Counted from the stretch's first letter, positions 21,472 to 30,638 are shown. The stretch is DNA of 62,291 nt from DATKPC01 sp035524275 (GCA_035524275.1 DATKPC010000034.1:1-62291), one strand, 5' to 3'. Program-made: numbers and translations. The notes: generated by a model from the letters alone, not told the origin.

Positions 21472-22560
21472 AGGGCGCCTCGCGATGAGGCGCGTCTCGC
21501 GGCTCGCGTAGTTGATCAGGCCGCGGGCGAATTCGCGGCCGTCGGGGTCGACGCAGGACACGACATCGCCGCGGGCGAACTCGCCGCGGACATCGACGAC
21601 GCCGATCGGCAGCAGGCTCTTGCCCTCGCCGCGCAGCGCGCGAGCCGCGCCGGCATCGACGACCACCTGCCCGCGGGTCTGCAGGTGATCCGCGAGCCAC
21701 TGCTTGCGGGCCGCCAGCGGCGCCATTTCCGCCGAGAGTTCGGTGCCGATCGCCTCGCCGCGCGCAAGGCGGAGCAGGACGTCCGGCTCGCGCCCTGACG
21801 CGATGACGGTCGACGCGCCGCTGCGCGCCGCACGCCGTGCCGCGAGCACCTTCGTGATCATGCCGCCGCGCCCGATCGAGCTGCCCGCCCCGCCGGCGAC
21901 GCGCTCGAGTTCCGGGTCGCCGGCGGTTGCGCGGCGGATCAGGACGGCGGCCGGATCGCGGCGCGGATCGGCGTTGAACAGCCCGGACTGGTCCGTCAGT
22001 ATCACCAGCGCATCGGCCTCGACGAGGTTGGCGACCAGCGCGCCGAGGGTGTCGTTGTCGCCGAAGCGGATCTCGTCCGTCACGACGGTGTCGTTTTCGT
22101 TGATCACCGGCACGACGCCGAGTTCCAGCAGCGTGAAGAGCGTCGAGCGGGCGTTGAGATAGCGGACGCGGTCGGCGAGGTCCGCGTGCGTCAGCAGCAC
22201 CTGCGCGGCACCGACGCCATGGGCGCGGAAGCGGGATTCGTAGGCCTGGACCAGCCCCATCTGGCCGACGGCCGCCGCCGCCTGCAACTCGTGCACGACG
22301 ACCGGCCGCCTGCTCCACCCGAGGCGCTGCATTCCGGCGGCGATCGCGCCACTGGACACCAGGAGAACCTGCCGATCGAGATCGTGCAGCGCGGCGATCT
22401 GGCGCGCCCAGTTGGAGATCGCATCGACGTCCAGCGCGATGCCGTCATTCGTGACCAGGCTGCTGCCCACCTTGACGACGATCCGGCGCGCGGCCTGCAG
22501 ACGCGACGCCGGAGGCGTCGAGGCGGACGCGGCGGCGCCGTCGGCGACGTCCTCAGTCAT
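21394..22560 (-). CDS. proB: Glutamate 5-kinase
   Basis: First enzyme of proline synthesis, phosphorylating glutamate to gamma-glutamyl phosphate; usually feedback-inhibited by proline. In 388 residues the amino acid kinase domain shows VVKVGSSLV near residue 28, SSGAIAAG near 70, NENDTV near 155 and the GRGGM segment near 225. A C-terminal PUA domain follows (LPIGVVDVRGEFARGDVV). The ATG at 22560 lies inside the end of obgE, an 8-bp overlap, so translation is probably coupled. Its 3' end overlaps rppH on the other strand. Confidence 0.96.
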   Translation of the reverse strand: MTEDVADGAAASASTPPASRLQAARRIVVKVGSSLVTNDGIALDVDAISNWARQIAALHDLDRQVLLVSSGAIAAGMQRLGWSRRPVVVHELQAAAAVGQMGLVQAYESRFRAHGVGAAQVLLTHADLADRVRYLNARSTLFTLLELGVVPVINENDTVVTDEIRFGDNDTLGALVANLVEADALVILTDQSGLFNADPRRDPAAVLIRRATAGDPELERVAGGAGSSIGRGGMITKVLAARRAARSGASTVIASGREPDVLLRLARGEAIGTELSAEMAPLAARKQWLADHLQTRGQVVVDAGAARALRGEGKSLLPIGVVDVRGEFARGDVVSCVDPDGREFARGLINYASRETRLIARRPSGAIEQVLGFVTEPELIHRDNLVVL

Positions 22561-23602
22561 CGTCCGCCTCCGCGGCCACCGGCGCTTCCGCCGCGTGCGC
22601 CGCGAGGAACTCCTGGACGGCATAGACCAGTTCGCGGCAGCCCTCGCCGGAGACGGCCGAAATCGCGAACGAGGGACGCCGCAGGCGAAGCCGGCGCCGC
22701 AGGTCCGCGACGAGCTTGGGCCGCTCCTCCGCGGCAACGAGATCGATCTTGTTGAACACGACCCAACGCATCCTGCGATGCAGTTCCGGGTCGTACTTGC
22801 GCAGCTCGGCGACGATCGCGCGCGCGTCCCGGACCGGATCGGCGCCGTCGTCGATCGGGGCCACGTCGATGACATGCAGGAGCAGCCGGGTCCGGGCGAG
22901 GTGCCTCAGGAATCGATGCCCGAGGCCGGCGCCCTCGGCGGCTCCCTCGATGAGGCCGGGAATGTCGGCCATCACGAACGACCGGTCCTCGCCGACCCGT
23001 ACGACGCCCAGGTGAGGATGCAGCGTCGTGAACGGGTAGTCGGCGACGCGCGGCCGCGCGTTCGAGACCGCGGCAATCAGCGTCGACTTGCCCGCGTTCG
23101 GGAGGCCGAGCAGCCCGACGTCGGCAAGCACCTTCAACTCGAGGCGCAGCCTCCGGTTCTGGCCCGGCTCGCCCAGCGTCCGCTGGCGCGGCGCCCGGTT
23201 CGTACTGGACTTGAAATGCAGGTTGCCAAGGCCGCCGCCGCCGCCGCGCGCGAGGCAAGCGCGCTGCCCGTCCTTCGACAGGTCGGCGACGAGCTCGCCG
23301 GTTTCTTCGTCAAGAACCGTCGTCCCGACCGGCACCCGCAGCACGAGGTCCTCGCCGGCCGCCCCGTAGCAGTCGGAGCCGCGGCCCGCTTCGCCGCTGC
23401 GAGCTTCGTGCCGCGGCGCGTAGCGGTAGTCGATCAGCGTGTTGATGTTGCGGTCGGCGACCGCCCAGACGCTGCCGCCGCGCCCGCCATCGCCGCCGTC
23501 GGGCCCGCCTTTCGGGATGAACTTCTCGCGCCGGAACGAAGCGCAACCGTCGCCGCCCTTGCCGGCAATGACATGGATTCGCGCTTCATCGATGAACTTC
23601 AC
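22553..23602 (-). CDS. obgE: Obg/CgtA-family ribosome-associated GTPase
   Basis: An essential GTPase linked to 50S ribosome assembly, stress response and replication control. In 349 residues there is the Gly-rich Obg fold (1-158, with GGDGGRGG and GGGGGLGN), then the GTPase domain with P-loop GLPNAGKST, switch DIPGLIEGAAEG and NKID. I chose GTG at 23602, which begins VKFIDEARIHVIAG, the family's standard N-terminus; the frame is open 16 codons further, but that part lies in a hairpin. The ribosome site is weak. It sits downstream of rplU-rpmA, the usual order. Confidence 0.95.
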   Translation of the reverse strand: MKFIDEARIHVIAGKGGDGCASFRREKFIPKGGPDGGDGGRGGSVWAVADRNINTLIDYRYAPRHEARSGEAGRGSDCYGAAGEDLVLRVPVGTTVLDEETGELVADLSKDGQRACLARGGGGGLGNLHFKSSTNRAPRQRTLGEPGQNRRLRLELKVLADVGLLGLPNAGKSTLIAAVSNARPRVADYPFTTLHPHLGVVRVGEDRSFVMADIPGLIEGAAEGAGLGHRFLRHLARTRLLLHVIDVAPIDDGADPVRDARAIVAELRKYDPELHRRMRWVVFNKIDLVAAEERPKLVADLRRRLRLRRPSFAISAVSGEGCRELVYAVQEFLAAHAAEAPVAAEADDD

Positions 23603-23626
23603 GGCATGCTGCCCGCACAAAAGGAC

Positions 23627-23673
23627 GGGGGCAGGCCACGAACCCCGCATCGCGAAATTCGTGGCCTGCCCCC
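23627..23673. terminator. Perfect 16-bp inverted repeat between rpmA and obgE
   Basis: Arms GGGGGCAGGCCACGAA (23627-23642) and TTCGTGGCCTGCCCCC (23658-23673) are perfectly complementary around a 15-nt loop. On the minus strand the second arm is followed by GTCCTTTTGTG, so it could act as an intrinsic terminator or attenuator separating the ribosomal-protein genes from obgE. It could also be a dispersed repeat. Confidence 0.6.
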
Positions 23674-23750
23674 GCCGCTGTCATTCCGCCTGCTTCGCCC
23701 CGCGGAGCGGCCGGGTGGCCGATCCGCGCCGCGCGCAGCGCGTCAACGCA

Positions 23751-24017
23751 TCAGGACGCGGCGGCGGGCGTGACTTCGACGACGTGACGATTCAATGCGC
23801 CGCGCGTCGTAAAGCGAACGGTGCCGTTGGCCAGCGCGAACAACGTGTGGTCGCGCCCGATGCCGACATTGGTCCCCGGGTGGAAGCGCGTGCCGCGCTG
23901 GCGCACGATGATGGCGCCCGCGTGGACCGCCTCGCCGCCGAACACCTTCACGCCCAGGCGCTTTGCCTGCGAATCGCGACCGTTGCGGGATGAACCGCCT
24001 GCCTTCTTGTGTGCCAT
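23751..24017 (-). CDS. rpmA: 50S ribosomal protein L27
   Basis: An 88-residue ribosomal protein whose N-terminal arm reaches the peptidyl transferase centre. The sequence starts MAHKKAGGSSRNGRDSQAKR, the standard L27 N-terminus without the cleavable extension found in Firmicutes, and continues with GTRFHPGTNVGIGRDHTLFA. It lies 26 bp downstream of rplU on the same strand. Confidence 0.98.
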   Translation of the reverse strand: MAHKKAGGSSRNGRDSQAKRLGVKVFGGEAVHAGAIIVRQRGTRFHPGTNVGIGRDHTLFALANGTVRFTTRGALNRHVVEVTPAAAS

Positions 24018-24043
24018 GTTGCCTCGACCTCGTGGTTCGTCTG

Positions 24044-24382
24044 CTAGGCGATCTGGTCGATCCGCAGCTCGGTGAAGTTCTGCCGGTGCCCGCCATGCTT
24101 CTGGTAGTGCTTCCGACGGCGCATCTTGAAGATGCGAACCTTGTCGTGGCGACCGTGCGCCAGGACCGTCGCGGTGACGCTCGCGCCTTCCAGCAGCGGC
24201 GTGCCCACGCGCACGCTCGCCGCGGCGCCACCGGAGGCCGCATCGGCTGCCGGGGAGACGACGGCGAGCACGTCGCCGAGCTTGACCTGCTGACCGACCT
24301 CGGCCGCGATCGACTCGACCTTGATCCGGTCGCCGGCCGCGACCCGGTACTGCTTGCCGCCGGTCTTGATCACTGCGTACAT
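24044..24382 (-). CDS. rplU: 50S ribosomal protein L21
   Basis: A 112-residue 23S rRNA-binding protein. The start is the ATG at 24382, giving MYAVIKTGGKQYRV, the universal L21 N-terminus; the frame runs ten codons further without similarity. The C-terminal part has the KMRRRKHYQKHGGHRQ segment typical of the family. An insert rich in Ala and Gly near residue 55 (PAADAASGGAAASV) is slightly longer than in E. coli. It is first in the rplU-rpmA-obgE-proB series, with its own promoter upstream. Confidence 0.97.
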   Translation of the reverse strand: MYAVIKTGGKQYRVAAGDRIKVESIAAEVGQQVKLGDVLAVVSPAADAASGGAAASVRVGTPLLEGASVTATVLAHGRHDKVRIFKMRRRKHYQKHGGHRQNFTELRIDQIA

Positions 24383-24495
24383 TTTCGATACCTCGGAAAG
24401 TGCGTCCGCCACAGCGCGCCGGAACTGCGGTCGCCGTTCGCTTCACGGCCCGGGCACCACGCGGAACGGCCCGGGCACAGCCCGGAAAGCCTTAT

Positions 24496-24525
24496 ATTAT
24501 GTCGCGAGCCCAGCCAGGACGTCAA
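24496..24525 (-). promoter_or_regulatory. Sigma70-type promoter of rplU-rpmA
   Basis: On the minus strand -35 TTGACG (complement of 24520-24525) and -10 CATAAT (complement of 24496-24501) are separated by 18 bp, matching the consensus at five of six positions each. Transcription would start near 24489, giving a leader of roughly 107 nt. That leader contains two copies of a CCCGGGCAC-type repeat that could fold. Confidence 0.65.
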
Positions 24526-24624
24526 ACGGGTTGCCCCCGGGGAGTGACGCCCCGGCCACTACCTATAATGGCGGTTCCGGCATCGCCGTGCCGCCCGCAT
24601 CCGCCATCGACGCCCCGACCCGAC

Positions 24625-25623
24625 GTGCCGAACGACCAGAGCGCCCCCGATTCCGCACCCCAGCTCGCCCGGGTCATGGCGTCGATCGCCCCCGACATGC
24701 GGGCGGTGGACGCGCTCGTGCGCGAACGCCTCGGGACCGACGTCGCGCTCATCGGCACCGTGGCGCAATACATCATCGGCGCCGGCGGCAAGCGACTGCG
24801 GCCGGCCGTGCTGCTGCTCACCGCGCGCGGCCTGGGCTACGAGGGCAAGGCCCACGCGCTGCTCGCCGCCGTGATCGAATTCATCCATACCGCCACGCTG
24901 CTGCACGACGACGTCGTCGACGAATCCGACCTTCGCCGCGGACGCGCCACGGCGAACTCGGCGTTCGGCAATGCCGCGAGCGTCCTCGTCGGGGACTTCC
25001 TCTACTCGCGGGCCTTCCAGATGATGGTCGAGGCCGGGAACCTGCGCGCGCTGCGGATCCTGGCCGACGCGACGAACCGGATCGCCGAAGGCGAGGTCCT
25101 GCAGCTGCTCAATGTCCGCGATCCGACCGTCGACGAAGCGCGGTACTTCCGGGTCGTCGAACGCAAGACGGCGACGCTGTTCGAGGCCGCCGCGCGAATC
25201 GGCGCGGTGCTTGCCGGAGCCTCCGCGGCCGCGGAAGAGGATTGCGCGCGCTACGGCGCCGCGCTGGGCACCGCCTTCCAGGTCATCGACGATGTGCTGG
25301 ATTTCGACGGCAACCCGCAGGAGATCGGGAAACGCCTGGGCGACGACCTGCGCGAGGGCAAGGCGACGCTCCCGGTGATCCATGCGCTGGAGACCGCGGC
25401 GCCGGCGGAACGCGAGGTCGTCGCCGAAGCCATTCGCACCGGGGGCGGAGACTTCGAGGCGGTGGCGACGATCGTGCATGCGAACGGCTCGATCGCCTAT
25501 GCGCGGCAGCGTGCCGAGCGCGAGGCGCAGACGGCGCTGGAGGCCGCGACGCGGCTTCCGCCGTCCCCGTATCGAAACAGTCTGCTAGACTTGATGTCCT
25601 TTGCGACGCACCGCAACCGGTAG
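24625..25623 (+). CDS. ispB: Polyprenyl diphosphate synthase (octaprenyl diphosphate synthase type)
   Basis: A trans-prenyltransferase that makes the side chain of ubiquinone from isopentenyl diphosphate. In about 332 residues the first Asp-rich motif is DDVVDESD (within HTATLLHDDVVD) and the second is IDDVLDFD, with GGKRLRP binding the diphosphate. The E. coli IspB sequence aligns well throughout. The start is uncertain: GTG at 24625 fits the usual N-terminal length, ATG at 24676 is possible, and the ATG at 24568 overlaps a TATAAT. No good ribosome site is seen for any. Divergence from rplU is the common arrangement. Confidence 0.92.
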   Translation: MPNDQSAPDSAPQLARVMASIAPDMRAVDALVRERLGTDVALIGTVAQYIIGAGGKRLRPAVLLLTARGLGYEGKAHALLAAVIEFIHTATLLHDDVVDESDLRRGRATANSAFGNAASVLVGDFLYSRAFQMMVEAGNLRALRILADATNRIAEGEVLQLLNVRDPTVDEARYFRVVERKTATLFEAAARIGAVLAGASAAAEEDCARYGAALGTAFQVIDDVLDFDGNPQEIGKRLGDDLREGKATLPVIHALETAAPAEREVVAEAIRTGGGDFEAVATIVHANGSIAYARQRAEREAQTALEAATRLPPSPYRNSLLDLMSFATHRNR

Positions 25624-25693
25624 TGGGCAACGGATCGTGGGAAGTCGGTGATGCGCGGCGTGCCGTCCTGCTTCGCGTCCGGTCCGCGCGTTC

Positions 25694-25732
25694 GTTCCCG
25701 ACGGTTGTTCCGGACGGTAGTTCCCGACGGTA
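25694..25732. repeat. Three tandem copies of a 13-bp repeat before tRNA-Pro
   Basis: GTTCCCGACGGTT, GTTCCGGACGGTA and GTTCCCGACGGTA follow each other head to tail in the ispB-tRNA gap, with a decayed fourth copy (GTTCTCCG). They lie 34 bp upstream of the tRNA, near where its promoter should be. Confidence 0.7.
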
Positions 25733-25766
25733 GTTCTCCGCCGCGTGGCCGGTCGCATCGCAATCT

Positions 25767-25843
25767 CGGGGTGTAGCTCAGCCTGGTAGAGTACTGCGTT
25801 CGGGACGCAGGAGTCGGAGGTTCAAATCCTCTCACCCCGACCA
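25767..25843 (+). tRNA. tRNA-Pro (anticodon CGG)
   Basis: A 77-nt tRNA with encoded CCA. The acceptor stem is CGGGGTG/CACCCCG, the D arm contains GCTCAGCCTGGTAGAGT, the anticodon stem CTGCG/CGCAG encloses loop TTCGGGA with anticodon CGG, and the T loop is TTCAAAT. CGG reads CCG, the common proline codon in GC-rich genomes. It stands alone between ispB and the CorC-type gene; no integrated element follows it. Confidence 0.97.
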
Positions 25844-25909
25844 CTTCCCTCGGCCGATCCGCTCGGCTCCCGCCGGCAGCGACGGGGCGGCGCGGCAACC
25901 TGAACTCCC

Positions 25910-27214
25910 TTGTTCACCGAATCCACCGCGGCACAGCTGACCGCCCTGGTCCTGCTGCTCCTCGTGGCGGCCTTCTTCTCGCTCGCCGAAACCGCGATGA
26001 TGGCGGCGAGCCGGCTGCGCCTGCGGCATCTCGCGCGGCAGGGAAATCGTGCCGCGCGACGGACGCTGAAGCTCCTGGAGCGCACCGACCGGCTGCTGAG
26101 CATGGTGCTGCTCGGCAATACCGTGCTCAACACGGCGGTCACGTGGCTGTCGCTGCTCGCGATCGAGCACCTGTTCCGCGCCCCGTGGCTGATCTACGGC
26201 GCGCCACTCATCGTCGCGTTCCTGATCCTGGTCTTCTCGGAAATCACGCCGAAGGTGATCGGCGCGACCTATCCGGAACGCATCGCGCTGCCGGCGAGCG
26301 CGCTCCTGAAGCCGCTGCTGTGGTTCACGGCACCCGCCGTCTGGTTCGCGAACCTCTTCGTGCGGGCCATCCTGAAGCTGCTGCGGATCAAGACACGGTC
26401 CGGACCGGAAGCGCCGCGCGTCACGGCGGACGAGTTGCGCACGCTGGTGCTCGAGGGATCCAGCTTCATCCCAGGAAAGCACCGGACGATGCTGCTGAAC
26501 CTCTTCGACATGGAACGCCTGACGGTCGACGACGTCATGGCGCCGCGGGCGCGGATCGAGGCACTCGACCTGTCGCAGACGCCGGATTCGCTCGGCGTCG
26601 CGCTCACGACCTGCTACCACAGCAAGCTGCCGGTGCACGAAGGCGACATTTCGCGCGTGATCGGGATCCTGCACCTGCGCAAGCTGTTTTCGGCCGTCGG
26701 CAAGGAGGGCTTCGCGGCGCCCGAAGGCTCGTCGGCCTACGGGACCGGCGGGATCGACCCGCAGGCCATCCGGGCCCTGCTGGTGCCGCCGTATTTCATT
26801 CCGACCGGAACGCCGCTCATCCAGCAGCTGCAGATGTTCCAGGAGAACCGCCAGCGCCTCGGGCTCGTCGTCGACGAGTACGGCGAGGTCCTCGGCCTCG
26901 TGACGGTCGAGGACATCGTCGAGGAGATCGTCGGTGAGTTCACCACCGCCGCCCCGGCGGCCGGCTCGGCGCTGCGCTGGAGTTCCGACGGGCAGGTCGT
27001 CGTCGACGGCTCGGTCGCGCTGCGACTCCTGAATCGCCGGCTGGGCCTCGCGTTCCCGCTCGACGGACCGAAGACGCTCAACGGCTTCCTGCTGGAAACC
27101 CTGGAGCAGATTCCGGACGGCCCCTGCAGCCTGCAGGCCGGGCACGCCGTCATCGAAGTCATGCAGGTGCAGGAGCAGGCGGTCCGCAGCGTGCGGCTCA
27201 TTCGGATGGGTTGA
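25910..27214 (+). CDS. HlyC/CorC family transporter-associated protein (DUF21, CBS pair, CorC domain)
   Basis: A 434-residue inner-membrane protein. The DUF21 domain occupies residues 1-185 with about four hydrophobic helices and the FSEITPKVIGATYPE signature. Two CBS domains follow (DDVMAPRARIEAL; VVDEYGEVLGLVTVEDI, residues about 205-340), then a C-terminal CorC_HlyC domain. Members are linked to magnesium/cobalt efflux and metal resistance. The start is TTG at 25910, chosen because the first helix begins 8 codons later; there is no clear ribosome site. It starts 66 bp after the tRNA. Confidence 0.9.
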   Translation: MFTESTAAQLTALVLLLLVAAFFSLAETAMMAASRLRLRHLARQGNRAARRTLKLLERTDRLLSMVLLGNTVLNTAVTWLSLLAIEHLFRAPWLIYGAPLIVAFLILVFSEITPKVIGATYPERIALPASALLKPLLWFTAPAVWFANLFVRAILKLLRIKTRSGPEAPRVTADELRTLVLEGSSFIPGKHRTMLLNLFDMERLTVDDVMAPRARIEALDLSQTPDSLGVALTTCYHSKLPVHEGDISRVIGILHLRKLFSAVGKEGFAAPEGSSAYGTGGIDPQAIRALLVPPYFIPTGTPLIQQLQMFQENRQRLGLVVDEYGEVLGLVTVEDIVEEIVGEFTTAAPAAGSALRWSSDGQVVVDGSVALRLLNRRLGLAFPLDGPKTLNGFLLETLEQIPDGPCSLQAGHAVIEVMQVQEQAVRSVRLIRMG

Positions 27215-27578
27215 CGAGCGGGGAGGGGGCACCTGCCCGGCGACCGCGTCGACGACCGCACCGACCGCCCGGCGTACCCGGGCGCGCCGCACGCTCTATA
27301 AACTTTACAAATCCGGGGCATATCGGCAGTATCTTGGACTTTAAATGGCTCGCAGCGCGTCTATAACGGTGTGCTCGGAGCCGATGCTGGCTGTCCAAAG
27401 CGCCGCTTTCGCTGCGCCCGGGGTTGACGAGGTGCCCGCGGGACCTTCCGGCGGCGCCCGCCGGACCGCCTTCGACAGCACCGGGAGGGCCCGGTCGCAG
27501 CCCGCACATGACGCGCATGCGGATCGGCCGGATGGTTGACCGTCGCACCTTCATCTTGCACAGGCTCTAGGCGTATCC
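27215..27578. other. Gene-free interval upstream of pilB
   Basis: This 364-bp gap between the CorC-type gene and pilB has no supported coding region. A locally AT-rich stretch at 27295-27370 includes TTTACA at 27302-27307 followed 17 bp later by CAGTAT, a weak sigma70-like pair that could serve pilBCD. No sigma54 -24/-12 motif was found. Confidence 0.35.
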
Positions 27579-29318
27579 ATGTCGGCTGTCTCGCAAAACT
27601 CCGCCGCGACCGGCGCCTTGACCGGGCTGGCGCGGGCGCTGGTGCAGCAGGGCAAGCTGCGGCCGGACCGCGCGGAGACGCTGGCGCGCAAGGCCTCGCA
27701 ATCGAATACGCAGTTCATCGACGAGCTGGTGGCGGTCACCGATGCCACCGGCCTCAATTCGGCGACGATCGCCCGTTTCGCCGCGGAAACGTTCGGCCAT
27801 CCGCTGCTCGACATCTCGGCGATCGATGTCGACGAACTGCCCAAGGACATCATCGACCGCAAGCTCGTCGGGCAGCTGCGCGTGCTCGCGCTGCGCAAGC
27901 GCGGCAACCGGCTCGCGGTCGCGGTCTCGGACCCGACCGCCTTCCAGGCGCTGGACCAGGTCAAGTTCCAGACCCAGCTCGCGCTCGACATCGTCGTCGT
28001 CGAGCACGACAAGCTCATCAAGATCTCGGATTCGCTGTCGCAGTCGGCGACGCAGGCGCTCGACCGGCTTGTCGAGGACGACGTCAACCTGGACGACCTC
28101 GTCGCCGAAACGACCGAGACCGAGAAGCAGGACTCGACGGCCGTCGACATCGACGACGCCCCGGTCGTGCGCTTCCTGCAGAAGCTGCTGCTCGACGCGA
28201 TCGGCGAAGGCGCCTCGGACCTGCACTTCGAGCCGTACGAGAAGTTCTACCGGGTCCGCTTCCGCGTCGACGGGCAGTTGCGCGAGGTCGCGCAGCCGCC
28301 GCTCGCGATCCGCGAGCGGCTGGTGACGCGGATCAAGGTCATTTCGCGGCTCGACATCTCGGAAAAGCGCGTGCCGCAGGACGGGCGGATGAAGCTCGCG
28401 CTGTCCGGGCAACGCGCGATCGATTTCCGTGTCAGCACGCTGCCGACGCTGTATGGCGAGAAGGTCGTGATGCGGATCCTGGATCCGGCGCAGGCCAAGC
28501 TCGGCATCGATGCGCTCGGCTACGAGCCGGAGCAGCGCGAGGCGCTCGTGAACGCGATCCATCGCCCGTACGGCATGGTGCTCGTCACCGGACCGACCGG
28601 CAGCGGCAAGACGGTCTCGCTCTACACCTGTCTCAACCTGTTGAACCAGCCGGGCGTCAACATCTCGACCGCGGAAGACCCGGCCGAAATCCAGCTCGCC
28701 GGGATCAATCAGGTCAACGTCAACGAAAAAGCCGGGCTGACGTTCGCGAATTCGATGCGCGCGTTCCTGCGACAGGACCCCGACATCATCATGGTCGGCG
28801 AGATCCGCGACACCGAGACGGCCGAGATTGCCGTCAAGGCGGCACAGACCGGCCACATGGTGATGTCCACGCTGCACACGAACGACGCGCCCTCGACGCT
28901 CGTGCGCCTCGCGAACATGGGCGTGGCCTCGTTCAACATCGCCTCGTCGGTGATCCTGATCACCGCGCAGCGGCTCGCGCGACGCCTGTGCACCTGCAAG
29001 CAGCCGGCCGAGATCCCGCAGGAGGCGCTGGTGTCGGCCGGCTTCGAGCCGGCGGACCTCGACGGGACCTGGGTCCCGTACAAGGCGGTCGGCTGCGATC
29101 GCTGCAAGGGGTCCGGCTACAAGGGACGGACGGGGATCTACGAAGTCATGCCGATCTCCGAGGCGATCCAGGCCCTGATCCTGCAGAACGCGAACTCGGT
29201 CGAAATCGCGAAGCAGGCGCAGCGCGAAGGCGTCCGCAACCTGCGACAGTCCGGCCTGCTCAAGGTGAAGCAGGGGCAGACCTCGGTCGACGAGGTCCTC
29301 GGCTGCACCAACATCTGA
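27579..29318 (+). CDS. pilB: Type IV pilus assembly ATPase
   Basis: The hexameric motor that extends type IV pili, at the cytoplasmic face of the inner membrane. In 579 residues there is an N-terminal GSPII_E domain, then the ATPase domain with Walker A GPTGSGKT near residue 340, an Asp box (AEDPAEIQLAGINQ), Walker B (DPDIIMVGEIRDTETAE) and the His box (STLHTNDAP). A zinc-binding tetracysteine region is seen at CTCKQ and CDRCKGSGYKGRTGIYE. It begins the pilB-pilC-pilD block. pilT is not in the window. Confidence 0.97.
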   Translation: MSAVSQNSAATGALTGLARALVQQGKLRPDRAETLARKASQSNTQFIDELVAVTDATGLNSATIARFAAETFGHPLLDISAIDVDELPKDIIDRKLVGQLRVLALRKRGNRLAVAVSDPTAFQALDQVKFQTQLALDIVVVEHDKLIKISDSLSQSATQALDRLVEDDVNLDDLVAETTETEKQDSTAVDIDDAPVVRFLQKLLLDAIGEGASDLHFEPYEKFYRVRFRVDGQLREVAQPPLAIRERLVTRIKVISRLDISEKRVPQDGRMKLALSGQRAIDFRVSTLPTLYGEKVVMRILDPAQAKLGIDALGYEPEQREALVNAIHRPYGMVLVTGPTGSGKTVSLYTCLNLLNQPGVNISTAEDPAEIQLAGINQVNVNEKAGLTFANSMRAFLRQDPDIIMVGEIRDTETAEIAVKAAQTGHMVMSTLHTNDAPSTLVRLANMGVASFNIASSVILITAQRLARRLCTCKQPAEIPQEALVSAGFEPADLDGTWVPYKAVGCDRCKGSGYKGRTGIYEVMPISEAIQALILQNANSVEIAKQAQREGVRNLRQSGLLKVKQGQTSVDEVLGCTNI

Positions 29319-29375
29319 TGAAACCCGCGGCCGAGGCCGGCCGCGCGATCGATCGATAGACGGAGGAAGACCCGG

Positions 29376-30614
29376 ATGGCCACGACGACCAGCGCACCAG
29401 CGGCCCGCCCGCGCGACACGCAGCGCGAGCAGGTCTACGTCTGGGAGGGGCGCGACAAGTCCGGACGCGTCGTGAAGGGCGAGATGCGCGCCGGCGGCGA
29501 GTCGGTCGTCGCCGCGTCGCTGCGGCGGCGCGGGATCATGGCGAGCAAGATCCGCAAGCAGAGCTTCGCCCGCGGGCGGTCGATCTCCGAAAAGGACCTC
29601 GCGCTGTTCACGCGGCAGCTCGCGACGATGCTGCGCGCCGGCGTGCCGCTGATGCAGTGCTTCGACATCATCGCGCGCGGCGCGACGAACCCGTCGATGG
29701 GCCGGATGCTGTCGGAGATCCGCGCCGACGTCGAGACCGGCACGAACCTGAACCAGGCGTTCCGCAAGTTCCCGATGCATTTCGACCCGCTCTTCTGCAA
29801 TCTCGTCGCAGCGGGCGAACAGGCCGGTATCCTCGAGACGCTGCTCGAGCGCCTGGCGATGTACAAGGAAAAGACGCTGGCGCTGAAGGGCAAGATCAAG
29901 AAGGCGCTCTTCTATCCTGCCGCGGTCATCATCGTCGCGATGCTGGTGGTCGCGGTGATCATGATCTTCGTGATTCCGGCCTTCAAGAACGTCTTCTCCA
30001 GTTTCGGCGCCGCCCTTCCCGGTCCGACGCTCGCGGTCATCGCGATGTCCGACTTCATGACGCAGTACTGGTACATCCTGCTGCTCGGCATCGGCGGCGG
30101 GAGCTATTTCATCTACCAGGCCTGGCGGCGGTCGCCCAAGGTGCAGTTCGCGGTCGATCGCGGGCTCCTCAAGCTGCCGGTGATCGGCGAACTGCTGCAG
30201 AAGGCATCCGTCGCGCGCTGGAGCCGGACGCTGGCGACGACGTTCGCGGCCGGCGTTCCGCTCGTCGAGGCGCTCGACTCCGTCGGTCCGGCCGCCGGCA
30301 ACGGCGTCTATCGCGAAGCGACGAAGCAGGTGCAGACGGACGTCAATGTCGGCATCGGGCTGGGCCAGGCCATGCAGAATTCCGGCGTCTTCCCGACGAT
30401 GGCCGTGCAGATGACGCAGATCGGCGAAGAGACCGGCGCGCTGGACTCCATGCTGTCGAAGGTCGCCGACTACTTCGAGCGCGAGGTCGACGAGACGGTC
30501 GACGCGCTGTCGAGCCTGCTCGAGCCGATGATCATGGTGATCCTCGGCGTCATCGTCGGCGGCATCGTGATCGCGATCTACCTGCCGATCTTCAAGCTCG
30601 GGTCCGTCGTCTAG
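29376..30614 (+). CDS. pilC: Type IV pilus inner membrane platform protein
   Basis: A 412-residue platform protein that couples the PilB motor to pilin insertion. It has two GspF domains: the first near residues 75-195 (LALFTRQLATMLRAGVPL), the second near 280-400 (RWSRTLATTFAAGVPLVEAL), each ending at hydrophobic helices, with LEPMIMVILGVIVGGIVIAI as the last. The ATG at 29376 follows a GGAGGAAG ribosome site. It is 57 bp after pilB and 24 bp before pilD. Confidence 0.97.
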   Translation: MATTTSAPAARPRDTQREQVYVWEGRDKSGRVVKGEMRAGGESVVAASLRRRGIMASKIRKQSFARGRSISEKDLALFTRQLATMLRAGVPLMQCFDIIARGATNPSMGRMLSEIRADVETGTNLNQAFRKFPMHFDPLFCNLVAAGEQAGILETLLERLAMYKEKTLALKGKIKKALFYPAAVIIVAMLVVAVIMIFVIPAFKNVFSSFGAALPGPTLAVIAMSDFMTQYWYILLLGIGGGSYFIYQAWRRSPKVQFAVDRGLLKLPVIGELLQKASVARWSRTLATTFAAGVPLVEALDSVGPAAGNGVYREATKQVQTDVNVGIGLGQAMQNSGVFPTMAVQMTQIGEETGALDSMLSKVADYFEREVDETVDALSSLLEPMIMVILGVIVGGIVIAIYLPIFKLGSVV

Positions 30615-30638
30615 CGTTCGCTGCGCCGTCCCCACGGC

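Noticed and set aside
25767..25910. tRNA-Pro as an integration site of a genomic island
   Set aside because: The tRNA is followed directly by a conserved core gene. No integrase and no duplicated tRNA end is seen.
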